A DNA stretch of 64,000 nucleotides from Clostridia bacterium (GTDB taxonomy: Bacteria; Bacillota; Clostridia; Oscillospirales; Acutalibacteraceae): contig JAKSQK010000003.1 of NCBI GenBank assembly GCA_024404145.1, positions 1-64,000 of the forward strand, in the 5' to 3' direction. The position numbers and the translations under genes were made by a program. Below the pieces are notes generated by a model that saw nothing but the letters and a program-made list of their open reading frames with translations, was not told where the DNA came from and searched no databases. This document shows, piece by piece, positions 50,525-59,059 of the stretch (positions are counted from its first letter, which is position 1; the number at the start of each line of letters is the position of its first letter).

Positions 50525-51940
50525 ATGAAAAAAATAGTTATAAGTGATGTTACATTAGGTAACGCAACCGCCCAAAGTAAATATAGTTTTACCTTTCGCA
50601 AAAAAATCGAAGTAGCCGAGATTTTAGATAAAATCGGCGTATCGGTAATGCTCGGTAAACTTTCAAACAATATCGAAGATACTCTTTTGATAAAATCCGT
50701 TGCAGGGGTTCTTTCTAATGCAACGCTCGGTGTTTGCGTCGGTTTCAGCGAAGAAGAAATTGTGTCCGTTTGGAATGCGCTTAAAAATGCCAAACACCCG
50801 AGACTTCAAATTTTGGCCGCTTTAAGTACGGCGAGAATGGAGTATGTTTATCATAAAAAAGCTCCGCAAATGCTCGAAACAATTAAATCTTCAATAGAAA
50901 AATGCAAAGAGTTATGCGGTGATGTCGAGTTTATCGCAGAAGACGCAACAAGGGCGGATTTCGATTATCTTTGCGAGGCGATAAAAACAGCAATAAACGC
51001 CGGTGCTTCAACCGTTACCGTATGCGATACGGCAGGGGTTATGTTGCCCGATGAATTTGCAAAGTTTATTAAAAACCTCTATGAAAATATTGAAAATCTG
51101 AATGATGTTGCGCTCGGTATAAGTTGCTCAAATTCCCTTAATATAGCCGATGCCGAGGCATTCGCCGCTATACAAAACGGCGCAACCGAGATAAAAACTT
51201 CTGCCGTTTTGAAAGACGGTGTTTCCTTATCGGGTATTGCCAATTTGCTTATTTCAAAGGGTAATGATTTAGGGCTTGATTTTAGTATAAGCACAACCGA
51301 TATTTTCGGAAATATCGAAAAAATAAAGAAACTCGGCAAGGAGATTTCTGACGGGAAGTCGCCTTTTGAGAACGGTGTTCGCAGTTATTCCGATGATGAA
51401 TATTACAATAAAAATGCGGCGCTTGAAGACCTTGCAAATATCGCAAATGTTTTAGGTTATGATTTGGACGAAAGCGATAAAGTCCGTATTTTCAATTCGT
51501 TCAAGAAAACCGCCGCCCGTAAAGGCAGGGTAGGTATCGCCGAAATTGAGTCTATAATTGCCTCAGAAGCGATGCAGGTTCCTCCTACTTATACCCTTGA
51601 AAACTTTGTTGTTACAACGGGAAATGCCATAGATATTCTGGCACATGTTAAACTAAACAAAAACGGTCAGTTGCTCGACGGTCTTTCGGTTGGCGACGGA
51701 CCTATTGATGCTGCTTTTCTTGCAATAGAAAACATTACGGGACATCACTATGAATTAGATGATTTTCAGATTAAATCCATAACCGAGGGCAGGGAAGCAA
51801 TGGGTCAAACAATAGTAAAACTGCGTTCAAGGGGAAAGGTATATTCCGGAATAGGTACATCGACCGATATTATCGGCTCGGGTGTTGCAGCATATATAAA
51901 TGCGCTTAACAAGATTATTTACGAGGAGGAAAACTTATGA
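50525..51940 (+). CDS. LeuA-like protein lacking metal ligands, with intact leucine-regulatory domain
   Basis: 471 residues aligned in layout with 2-isopropylmalate synthase: an HMGL-like TIM barrel (about 1-270), linker, and the C-terminal LeuA dimer/allosteric domain (about 350-465, from ENFVVTTGNAIDILAHVKL onward). The barrel is degenerate: DTTLRDGEQ is replaced by DVTLGNATAQ, the HCHND metal motif by SCSNS, and the ERAGN loop is gone. EDATRADFDYL and CDTAGVMLP survive. It is therefore probably not a synthase but may still bind leucine. It lies 3 bp after vorC and overlaps the next gene by 4 bp. Confidence 0.78.
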   Translation: MKKIVISDVTLGNATAQSKYSFTFRKKIEVAEILDKIGVSVMLGKLSNNIEDTLLIKSVAGVLSNATLGVCVGFSEEEIVSVWNALKNAKHPRLQILAALSTARMEYVYHKKAPQMLETIKSSIEKCKELCGDVEFIAEDATRADFDYLCEAIKTAINAGASTVTVCDTAGVMLPDEFAKFIKNLYENIENLNDVALGISCSNSLNIADAEAFAAIQNGATEIKTSAVLKDGVSLSGIANLLISKGNDLGLDFSISTTDIFGNIEKIKKLGKEISDGKSPFENGVRSYSDDEYYNKNAALEDLANIANVLGYDLDESDKVRIFNSFKKTAARKGRVGIAEIESIIASEAMQVPPTYTLENFVVTTGNAIDILAHVKLNKNGQLLDGLSVGDGPIDAAFLAIENITGHHYELDDFQIKSITEGREAMGQTIVKLRSRGKVYSGIGTSTDIIGSGVAAYINALNKIIYEEENL

Positions 51941-54387
51941 GACTTTCTTTTTCCATAAAGGGTTTTAATGAGTTTTCTTTCGAAAAGTTAATAGCAATTT
52001 CAAACGAAATGGGATTCAGCGGAATAGAAATTGCCACCGATTTTACCGAATTTGCAAACAGCAAACATCTTTTTTCAAAAGATAATACTGCTTTGCTTTA
52101 CCGCAATTTAAGAAGTGGCGGCATTACTCCGGTTTGTATTGATGTTGCCCCAGATGATACCGATAAAGCGGAGGAATATATCTATACCGCAAAATCGGTA
52201 AAGGTGCCTTTTGTTGCGCTTCATTTTGATGATGATAAAGATATAAATTATGCCGATTCGGTAATAGAAAAACTGTTGCCGAAAGCGGCGGAAAACGGCG
52301 TTTGCCTACTTATCGCAACAACCGGCGCATTTTCAAGTACAAAGGCATTATGCGAACTGTTAGACCGCTTTGCGAACGATAATCTTGCTGCTCTTTGGAG
52401 TTGCCATTCAACCTATTTTGATTCGGGCGAAGAGCCATACGAAACGATAGAAAATCTCGGCGCATATATAAAGCATGTTCATATAACCGACCTCGATGAA
52501 AACGGTAATTTTACCGTAATAGGAGAGGGAAATTTGCCTGTTGGCAATGTGATAAGGGCTTTATTTTCGGTCGACTACGATGGTTTTATATCGCTTATTA
52601 CAAATATGGGCGCCGAAAATTGCTTTTTAGATTATGACATTTTACTGCCCCATTTTGTTTCTTATATGAAGCGATATTTTAATAATGAGCGCCAAAAACG
52701 GCTCTATACTAACTTTGACGGCAGCGGTTATTATATTTGGAAAAAAGACGCTTTAATAGATACAACTTTTTCCCGAGTTCTTGACCGTCTTGCCGATGAA
52801 TTTCCCGACCAATGCGCTTTCCGCTATACAACGCTCGATTATACAAGAACATATTCAGAGTTCAGAAATGATGTTGATGATTTTGCAAGAGCGCTTGTTT
52901 CAATGGGAGTAAGAGCAGGGCATAAGGTTTCGGTTTGGGCAACAAATGTTCCCGAATGGTTTATCGCATTTTGGGCGGTAACAAAAATCGGCGCCGTTTT
53001 GGTTTCGGTTAATACCGCATATAAAATCCATGAAATTGAATATCTGCTACGACAGTCTGATACGCATACTCTCATAATGATAAAGGGCTCTAAGGACAGC
53101 GACTATTCAAAAAGTATAAACGAACTTTGCCCCGAAATAAGCGGTACCGAAGCGGGAAAACCTCTCCATTGCAAAAGACTGCCGTTTTTGCGCAATGTTA
53201 TAACGGTTGACTTTAAGATGGCAGGGTGCCTAACCTTTAAGGAGGCATTAGGCAGGAAAAATCAGGTTCCTTTAAGCGAAATAAAGAGTATGGCAAATCT
53301 CGTTAAACCCACCGATGTTTGCAATATGCAATATACTTCGGGTACAACGGGCTTTCCGAAGGGTGTTATGCTTACCCATTATAATGTAATAAACAACGGA
53401 AAATGCATCGGCGACCGTATGGGACTTTCTACTGCCGACCGTATGATGTTGCAGGTTCCTATGTTCCATTGCTTCGGAATGGTGCTTTCAATGACCGCAT
53501 CCATAACCCACGGAACGACGATTTGTCCGCTTCCGTATTTTTCGGCGAAAGCATCGCTCGACTGCATAAATCAAGCAAAAATCACCTGTTTTAACGGTGT
53601 TCCGACTATGTTCATCGCAATGTTTAACCATCCCGACTATAAAAAAACCGATTTTTCGTATATGAGAACGGGAATTATGGCGGGAGCCGGTTGCCCTGCC
53701 GATTTGATGCGCAGAGCCGCCGAAAGCAGCGAAATGAATATGCGGGGAATAGTAAGTGTTTACGGGCAGACCGAAACTTCGCCCGGAAATACCATGACCG
53801 ACTGGAACGACCCGCTTGATATGCGATGCGATACGGTAGGATACCCATTTCCGCATGTTAAATGCAAGATAGTTGACCCCGAAACAGGAGAAGAATTGCC
53901 CGACGGCGAGAACGGTGAATTTTGCGCAAAAGGTTATAATACCATGAAGGGTTATTATAAAATGCCTCTTGCAACGCAAAATACGATAGATGCCGAGGGT
54001 TGGCTTCATTCGGGCGATATCGCCAAAAGGAACAGCGACGGTACTTATCTTATAACCGGAAGACTTAAAGATATGATTATCCGTGGCGGTGAAAATATAT
54101 ATCCGAAAGAAATTGAAGAATTTATTTATACCCATCCTGATGTTAAGGATGTGCAGGTTGTCGGTGTTGCAGACGAAAAATACGGCGAAGAAGCGGCGGC
54201 CTTAATCATTCTTAAAAAAGGTTGTACGGCAGATGAAGATTCAATGCGCAGGTTTATTAGCGAAAGACTTGCGAGTCATAAGGTGCCGAAATATATAATG
54301 TATGTTGACAGTTTTCCAATGAATGCGGCCGGTAAAGTTCTAAAATACCGAATACGCGAGAACATCGAAAAGCTGATAAACAAATAA
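51937..54387 (+). CDS. TIM-barrel (AP endonuclease 2/xylose isomerase-like) and acyl-CoA ligase fusion
   Basis: 816 residues. Residues 1 to about 250 resemble sugar phosphate isomerase/epimerase barrels (MGFSGIEIATDFTEF, VPFVALHFDDD, KHVHITDLDENGNFTVIGEG). Residues about 275-816 are an AMP-forming ligase with MQYTSGTTGFPKGVMLTHYN, VYGQTE, GWLHSGDIAKR, GRLKDMIIRGGENIYPKEIEE and the AAGKVLKYR lysine. The ligase half is of the fatty-acyl-CoA synthetase type and differs from the two HTH-cupin ligases. The ATG overlaps the preceding stop. The role of the barrel is unknown. Confidence 0.83.
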   Translation: MRLSFSIKGFNEFSFEKLIAISNEMGFSGIEIATDFTEFANSKHLFSKDNTALLYRNLRSGGITPVCIDVAPDDTDKAEEYIYTAKSVKVPFVALHFDDDKDINYADSVIEKLLPKAAENGVCLLIATTGAFSSTKALCELLDRFANDNLAALWSCHSTYFDSGEEPYETIENLGAYIKHVHITDLDENGNFTVIGEGNLPVGNVIRALFSVDYDGFISLITNMGAENCFLDYDILLPHFVSYMKRYFNNERQKRLYTNFDGSGYYIWKKDALIDTTFSRVLDRLADEFPDQCAFRYTTLDYTRTYSEFRNDVDDFARALVSMGVRAGHKVSVWATNVPEWFIAFWAVTKIGAVLVSVNTAYKIHEIEYLLRQSDTHTLIMIKGSKDSDYSKSINELCPEISGTEAGKPLHCKRLPFLRNVITVDFKMAGCLTFKEALGRKNQVPLSEIKSMANLVKPTDVCNMQYTSGTTGFPKGVMLTHYNVINNGKCIGDRMGLSTADRMMLQVPMFHCFGMVLSMTASITHGTTICPLPYFSAKASLDCINQAKITCFNGVPTMFIAMFNHPDYKKTDFSYMRTGIMAGAGCPADLMRRAAESSEMNMRGIVSVYGQTETSPGNTMTDWNDPLDMRCDTVGYPFPHVKCKIVDPETGEELPDGENGEFCAKGYNTMKGYYKMPLATQNTIDAEGWLHSGDIAKRNSDGTYLITGRLKDMIIRGGENIYPKEIEEFIYTHPDVKDVQVVGVADEKYGEEAAALIILKKGCTADEDSMRRFISERLASHKVPKYIMYVDSFPMNAAGKVLKYRIRENIEKLINK

Positions 54388-54410
54388 ATTTATCCGGGAG
54401 GAAAAAAGAA

Positions 54411-55448
54411 ATGAGTAATGTTGAACTTATCCGTGAATTCGGTCATGAGAGAGTGGCTTTTTTCACAAACGAAAAAGCAGGTTTGCGTTGTATTATTGCT
54501 ATTCATAATACAAATTTAGGCCCTGCGCTCGGCGGATGCCGATTATATCCATACGCAAGTTATGATGATGCATTATTTGATGTTCTCCGTCTTTCAAGAG
54601 GAATGAGCTTCAAGAATGCAGCCGCAGGTCTTCCGCTTGGCGGCGGTAAAGGCGTTATTATTGCCGACCCTTCTCAGAGAACAGAAGCTTTAATGGAAGC
54701 TTACGGCGAAGCCGTAGAATCTTTGCAGGGTAAATACTATACCGCAGAAGATGTTAACACCGATACAAGAGATGTTGACTATATGATGCGTAAAACCAAG
54801 TATGTTGTAGGCCGTAAAGAAATAAGCGGCGACCCCTCTCCGTTTACCGCTATCGGTGTATTTGAGGGTATTAAAGCTACCGCTAAAATCTTAAACGGAA
54901 CCGACGACCTTAACGGTGTTACAGTTGCAGTTCAGGGTCTCGGCAAGGTTGGATACGATGTTGCAAAATACCTTTCAGAGGCCGGTGCAAATGTTAAGGC
55001 ATGTGTACACAGCAACAGAAAGGCAATGGAAAAAGCAGCAAACGAACTCGGTGTAACAGAAGTTCGTGAGAAAGATATTTTCTCAACCGAATGCGATATT
55101 TTGGCTCCTTGCGCTCTCGGTGCCGTTGTTAACGATTTCACCCTTCCTCAACTCAAATGCAGAGCTATTGCCGGCGGTGCCAACAATGTTCTCTTGAATG
55201 ATGAATGCGGTGTTGAACTCAAAAAGAAGGGCATTGTTTATGCTCCTGATTTCATCATCAACGGCGGCGGAGTTATCAATGCCGGACAGGAAGCATTCAC
55301 AACCTATGATAAGGAAAATGTATTAAAGCAGGTTAGAAATATTTACAATACCGTTTATAACATTTTGGAAGAATCTCAAAAGACCGGCGAACCTGAGGGC
55401 GTAATTGCTCAAAGATTTGCCGAAGACCGCATCAAAAACGGACTTTAA
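54411..55448 (+). CDS. Glu/Leu/Phe/Val dehydrogenase family, leucine dehydrogenase-like
   Basis: 345 residues, the length of leucine dehydrogenase and not of glutamate dehydrogenase (about 450). NTNLGPALGGCRLYPYAS, MSFKNAAAGLPLGGGKGVII (catalytic Lys) and the NAD-binding VAVQGLGKVGYDVAKYLSEAGA are visible. It interconverts branched-chain 2-oxo acids and amino acids with ammonia. As the last gene of the T-box operon it fits an amination step. GGGAGG lies 10 bp before the ATG and a terminator follows. Confidence 0.88.
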   Translation: MSNVELIREFGHERVAFFTNEKAGLRCIIAIHNTNLGPALGGCRLYPYASYDDALFDVLRLSRGMSFKNAAAGLPLGGGKGVIIADPSQRTEALMEAYGEAVESLQGKYYTAEDVNTDTRDVDYMMRKTKYVVGRKEISGDPSPFTAIGVFEGIKATAKILNGTDDLNGVTVAVQGLGKVGYDVAKYLSEAGANVKACVHSNRKAMEKAANELGVTEVREKDIFSTECDILAPCALGAVVNDFTLPQLKCRAIAGGANNVLLNDECGVELKKKGIVYAPDFIINGGGVINAGQEAFTTYDKENVLKQVRNIYNTVYNILEESQKTGEPEGVIAQRFAEDRIKNGL

Positions 55449-55475
55449 TTGAGATAATCTTAAATTATCAAAGTA

Positions 55476-55510
55476 AAAAGCGAAGGCACGAAAAGTGCTT
55501 TCGCTTTTTT
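55476..55510 (+). terminator. Terminator of the T-box operon
   Basis: AAAAGCGAAGGCAC pairs with GTGCTTTCGCTTTT, followed by TT and GTTTA. Confidence 0.9.
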
Positions 55511-55540
55511 GTTTAGAATGCCACTTTTTTGGGTAAGATA
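55511..55540 (+). promoter_or_regulatory. Forespore-type (sigma-F/G-like) promoter of sigG
   Basis: GTTTA (55511-55515), 15-bp spacer, GGGTAAGATA (55531-55540), compared with the known GYWTA-N15-GGhnAhwHTR pattern. Fit is good but not perfect. It lies 33 bp before the likely sigG start. Confidence 0.55.
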
Positions 55541-55573
55541 ATTTTAACGGTAAAATTATCGGAGGTGGCGCTT

Positions 55574-56338
55574 ATTTACAGCGGAAAGGTTGATATTTGC
55601 GGAATTGACACATCGAAACTTCCTCGTCTTAAAGATAAGGAAACCAACGAACTGTTAAAGAGGGCAAGAGCGGGGGACTCTGCCGCCCGAAACGAACTTA
55701 TAAACGGCAATTTGCGTCTTGTTTTAAGTGTTGTTAAGCGTTTTTGGGGCAGAGGAGAAAATCCTGACGATTTGTTTCAAGTCGGGTGCATCGGGCTCAT
55801 AAAAGCCATTGATAACTTTGATTTATCCTTAAATGTTTGTTTTTCGACCTACGGATGTCCGATGATAATAGGGGAAATACGAAGATATTTAAGGGATAAC
55901 AATTCGGTTAAGGTCAGCCGTTCCATAAAAGATACGGCATATAAGGTTATGCAGACCAAGGAAAAAATAATTGCAAGAACCCAAAAGGAACCGACCGTAA
56001 CCGAAATCGCCGATGAACTCGGTATAAAAAGGGAAGATGTTGTTATTGCGCTTGAAAGCATAGTTGACCCTGTTTCACTTTACGAACCTGCCTATTCGGA
56101 CAACGGCGATGCACTTTATATTCTCGATCAGGTCGGCGATAAAAACGATGATAATAACTGGCTTTGCGAAATAGCGATAAGAGAGGCAATTGCAAACCTT
56201 TCGAGCAGAGAAAAGCATATCCTTACTTTAAGGTTTATGCAGGGCAAAACGCAGATGGAAGTATCAAATGAAATAGGTATTTCCCAAGCGCAGGTTTCTC
56301 GGCTTGAAAAGATGGCGATAAACAAAATAAAAAGTTGA
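55574..56338 (+). CDS. sigG: RNA polymerase sigma-G factor, apparently AUU-initiated
   Basis: 254 residues from ATT at 55574. The N-terminus YSGKVDICGIDTSKLP matches Bacillus SigG (SRNKVEICGVDTSKLP) position for position. DDLFQVGCIGLIKAIDNFD, the long PMIIGEIRRYLRDNNSVKVSRS region and QGKTQMEVSNEIGISQAQVSRLEK (region 4.2) are SigG-specific. GGAGG (55561-55565) lies 8 nt before ATT. The in-frame GTG at 55565 overlaps that site, and an upstream TTG at 55529 lies in the promoter. SigG drives late forespore genes. Confidence 0.93.
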   Translation: MYSGKVDICGIDTSKLPRLKDKETNELLKRARAGDSAARNELINGNLRLVLSVVKRFWGRGENPDDLFQVGCIGLIKAIDNFDLSLNVCFSTYGCPMIIGEIRRYLRDNNSVKVSRSIKDTAYKVMQTKEKIIARTQKEPTVTEIADELGIKREDVVIALESIVDPVSLYEPAYSDNGDALYILDQVGDKNDDNNWLCEIAIREAIANLSSREKHILTLRFMQGKTQMEVSNEIGISQAQVSRLEKMAINKIKS

Positions 56339-56339
56339 T

Positions 56340-56367
56340 TTGACAAATCTTCGATTTGTGGTAAAAT
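56340..56367 (+). promoter_or_regulatory. Promoter of metY-metA with a palindrome in the spacer
   Basis: TTGACA (56340-56345), 16-bp spacer, TAAAAT (56362-56367). A perfect dyad ACAAATC-TTC-GATTTGT (56343-56359) overlaps the -35 end and spacer, as expected for a repressor site. Confidence 0.7.
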
Positions 56368-56431
56368 ATAAAAATGTATAATGGCTAATTATTATTTTAA
56401 TTTATTTTTATTCTAATCGGAGGTTAAAGAT

Positions 56432-57709
56432 ATGAGCAAGATGGGTACAAAATGCGTTCAGGGCGGATACACCCCGAAAAACGGCGAACCGAGGCAAATT
56501 CCCATTATTCAAAGTACAACATTCAAGTATGATACAAGCGAGGATATGGGAAAACTTTTTGATTTGGAAGCCGATGGATATTTTTATACAAGACTTGCAA
56601 ATCCAACCTCGGATTATGTTGCAAAAAAGATTTGCGAAATGGAGGGCGGAACCGCCGCAATGCTTACTTCTTCGGGTATGGCGGCTTCCTTCCTTGCGGT
56701 TTTCAATATTTGCAGCTGCGGCGATCATTTTGTATCTTCTTCTGCGATATACGGCGGAACATACAACCTTTTTGCCGTAACACTTAAAAGAATGGGCATT
56801 GATGTAACATTTGTTTCGCCTACCGCTTCGGAAGAGGAAATAAATAGCGCTTTCAGACCTAATACAAAACTTCTTTTCGGCGAAACCATCGCAAACCCTG
56901 CGCTTGATGTTCTTGATATTGAAAAATTTGCCCATGTTGCTCATAAAAACGGAGTTCCGCTGATAATCGACAACACTTTCCCGACGCCGGTAAACTGCCG
57001 TCCTTTCTTATGGGGCGCAGATATTGTTACCCATGCTACAACGAAGTATATGGACGGTCACGGAAGCGCCGTAGGCGGTGCCATAGTTGACAGCGGTAAA
57101 TTCGACTGGACTAAATATCCCGACAAATATCCGGGACTTTGCACTCCCGACGAGAGCTATCACGGCATTACATATACAGAGAGATTTGGCATAGAAGGTG
57201 CCTATATAACAAAAGCCGTAGCACAGCTTATGCGAGATTTAGGTGTTGCTCCGGCGCCGATGAATTCGTTTTTGCTTAATTTAGGGCTTGAAAGTTTACA
57301 TGTAAGAATAAAAAAACACTGCGAAAATGCTTTGGCAGTTGCAAAGTTTTTAGAGGCAAACGAAAATGTTGCCTGGGTAAAATATCCGGGACTTGACAGT
57401 TCGCCGGATAAACCGCTTGTAGATAAATATCTTAAAGACGGAACCTGCGGTGTTGTAAGTTTCGGTATTGTCGGCGGAAGAGAAGCCGCTTCAAAGTTTA
57501 TGAAATCCTTAAAGGTTATTGCCATAGAAACCCATGTTGCCGATGCCAGATCTTGCTGTTTACACCCTGCAACCGCAACACACCGTCAGTTAAGCGATAA
57601 AGAACTCGAAGAATGCGGTGTATCGCCCGACCTTATAAGGGTATCGGTAGGTCTTGAAGATGCCGAAGACCTTATCGCAGATATTGATGCGGCATTAAAA
57701 AACATATAA
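56432..57709 (+). CDS. metY: O-acetylhomoserine aminocarboxypropyltransferase (sulfhydrylase)
   Basis: 425 residues of the Cys/Met PLP family. Length and the segments TKCVQGGYTPKNGEPR, YTRLANPTSDYVAKKI, and THATTKYMDGHGSAVGGAIVD (PLP lysine in TTKY) fit MetY, which makes homocysteine from O-acetylhomoserine and sulfide. TFPTPVNCRPFLWGADI is typical. GGAGG precedes the ATG. It is 12 bp ahead of metA, whose product is its substrate. Confidence 0.9.
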   Translation: MSKMGTKCVQGGYTPKNGEPRQIPIIQSTTFKYDTSEDMGKLFDLEADGYFYTRLANPTSDYVAKKICEMEGGTAAMLTSSGMAASFLAVFNICSCGDHFVSSSAIYGGTYNLFAVTLKRMGIDVTFVSPTASEEEINSAFRPNTKLLFGETIANPALDVLDIEKFAHVAHKNGVPLIIDNTFPTPVNCRPFLWGADIVTHATTKYMDGHGSAVGGAIVDSGKFDWTKYPDKYPGLCTPDESYHGITYTERFGIEGAYITKAVAQLMRDLGVAPAPMNSFLLNLGLESLHVRIKKHCENALAVAKFLEANENVAWVKYPGLDSSPDKPLVDKYLKDGTCGVVSFGIVGGREAASKFMKSLKVIAIETHVADARSCCLHPATATHRQLSDKELEECGVSPDLIRVSVGLEDAEDLIADIDAALKNI

Positions 57710-57721
57710 CGAGGTATTATA

Positions 57722-58642
57722 ATGCCAATTAAAATTCCAAACGATTTACCTGCCGTTAAAACACTTGCCGAAGAAAATATTTTCGTTATGACCGAAAAAC
57801 GCGCCATAACGCAGGATATCCGTCCGCTTAAAATAGTTCTTCTTAATTTGATGCCGAAAAAAATCGAAACCGAAACCCAAATTTCGAGAATTCTCGGTAA
57901 TACTCCGCTTCAAATTGAACTTACGCTAATACATACAAGATCTCATCTTTCACAGAATGTTTCAAAGGAACATTTGCTTTCGTTTTATAAGACCTTCAAT
58001 GATATTAAAGACGAAAAATTTGACGGTATGATTATAACGGGGGCTCCTGTTGAAAATCTCCGATTTGAAGAGGTTGATTACTGGCAAGAACTCTGCGAAA
58101 TTATGGAATGGAGTAAGAAAAATGTTCATAGCACTATGCATATTTGCTGGGGTGCTCAGGCGGGACTTTACTATCATTTCGGTATAAATAAATACGAGTT
58201 GCCCGAAAAACTTTTCGGCATTTTCGCCCACTCCTGCGATTATCCGAAATCTATGCTCCTTCGTGGATTTGACAGGGTTTTTTATGCTCCTCATTCGAGA
58301 TATACCTATGTAAAAAGAGAAGAGGTTGAAGCGGTAAAAGACCTTAAAATACTTGCTTCATCGCCCGAAGCGGGAGTTCATATTATTGCTAAAAACGGCG
58401 GTCGGCAGTTTTTTGTTATGGGACATTCCGAATACGACCCGTTAACGCTCGACAGCGAGTATAAAAGGGATATTTCGGCAGGAATTAAAACGGATATTCC
58501 GAAAAATTATTATTTTGATAACAACCCAAATAATGAACCGATAGTAAATTGGAGAGCGCATGGAAATCTTCTGTTTACAAATTGGCTTAATTATTTCGTT
58601 TATCAGTCAACACCGTTTGACCTTGATGCTTTGGAAGAATAA
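57722..58642 (+). CDS. metA: Homoserine O-acetyltransferase (MetA family)
   Basis: 306 residues of the MetA family. The catalytic Cys is in [14 protein letters not shown] (about 142), the His in APHSRYT and the Glu in later sequence. Residue 111 is Glu ([16 protein letters not shown]); in this family Glu111 goes with acetyl-CoA and Gly111 with succinyl-CoA, as shown for Bacillus cereus versus E. coli enzymes. Acetyl specificity agrees with the neighbouring metY. Confidence 0.92.
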   Translation: MPIKIPNDLPAVKTLAEENIFVMTEKRAITQDIRPLKIVLLNLMPKKIETETQISRILGNTPLQIELTLIHTRSHLSQNVSKEHLLSFYKTFNDIKDEKFDGMIITGAPVENLRFEEVDYWQELCEIMEWSKKNVHSTMHICWGAQAGLYYHFGINKYELPEKLFGIFAHSCDYPKSMLLRGFDRVFYAPHSRYTYVKREEVEAVKDLKILASSPEAGVHIIAKNGGRQFFVMGHSEYDPLTLDSEYKRDISAGIKTDIPKNYYFDNNPNNEPIVNWRAHGNLLFTNWLNYFVYQSTPFDLDALEE

Positions 58643-58680
58643 AAAAACGGATGAGCAAATTTTGCTCATCCGTAAAATTT
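58642..58680 (+). terminator. Bidirectional terminator
   Basis: CGGATGAGCAAA pairs with TTTGCTCATCCG; an A-run precedes (T's on the minus strand) and TAAAATTTATTTT follows. It serves metA and the convergent acpP. Confidence 0.85.
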
Positions 58681-58690
58681 ATTTTCGGCA

Positions 58691-58921
58691 TCAGTCGATA
58701 TTATTCTGAATATAGTTTACGACATCGCCTATTGTTTTAAGATTTTCAATTTCTTCATCAGGAATTTCAATGCCGAACTCATCGTCGATAGACATAAGCA
58801 TTTCGACAACATCTAAACTGTCAGCGCCTAAATCTTCGAGAATTTTTGTATCCATTGTCATATCGTCGGCATCGCAATCAAGTTGCAAGGCCAAGAGTTC
58901 TTTAATCTTATCAAATACCAT
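58691..58921 (-). CDS. acpP: Acyl carrier protein
   Basis: 76 residues. The phosphopantetheine serine is in EDLGADSLDVVEMLMSIDDEFG. The length and acidic character are those of fatty-acid-synthesis ACP. The frame is open far upstream on the minus strand, but only MVFDKIKELLALQLD onward is ACP-like. It is monocistronic, with promoter at 58987-58959. Confidence 0.95.
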   Translation of the reverse strand: MVFDKIKELLALQLDCDADDMTMDTKILEDLGADSLDVVEMLMSIDDEFGIEIPDEEIENLKTIGDVVNYIQNNID

Positions 58922-58958
58922 ATTAAAAAATCCAACCCTTCTAGAAATTCTATAATAG

Positions 58959-58987
58959 ATTTTATGTATTCTTTGGGTGTTTGTCAA
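58959..58987 (-). promoter_or_regulatory. Promoter of acpP
   Basis: Minus strand TTGACA (58987-58982), 17-bp spacer, TAAAAT (58964-58959). Confidence 0.75.
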
Positions 58988-59013
58988 TAGTTTTTTGAAA
59001 AAAACAAAATTTC

Positions 59014-59042
59014 TTGCAAAATAATCTTTATTATTATATAAT
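59014..59042 (+). promoter_or_regulatory. Promoter of proS
   Basis: TTGCAA (59014-59019), 17-bp spacer, TATAAT (59037-59042). Confidence 0.7.
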
Positions 59043-59059
59043 ATCATAAGGTGATTATT

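Noticed and set aside
50525..51940. Functional 2-isopropylmalate synthase (leuA)
   Set aside because: The metal-binding His pair and the LRDGEQ and ERAGN motifs are replaced.
42681..54387. NRPS or polyketide cluster, suggested by three adenylating domains
   Set aside because: No carrier, condensation or thioesterase domain accompanies the ligases; the sfp-type gene is 40 kb away and ACP is a single housekeeping gene.
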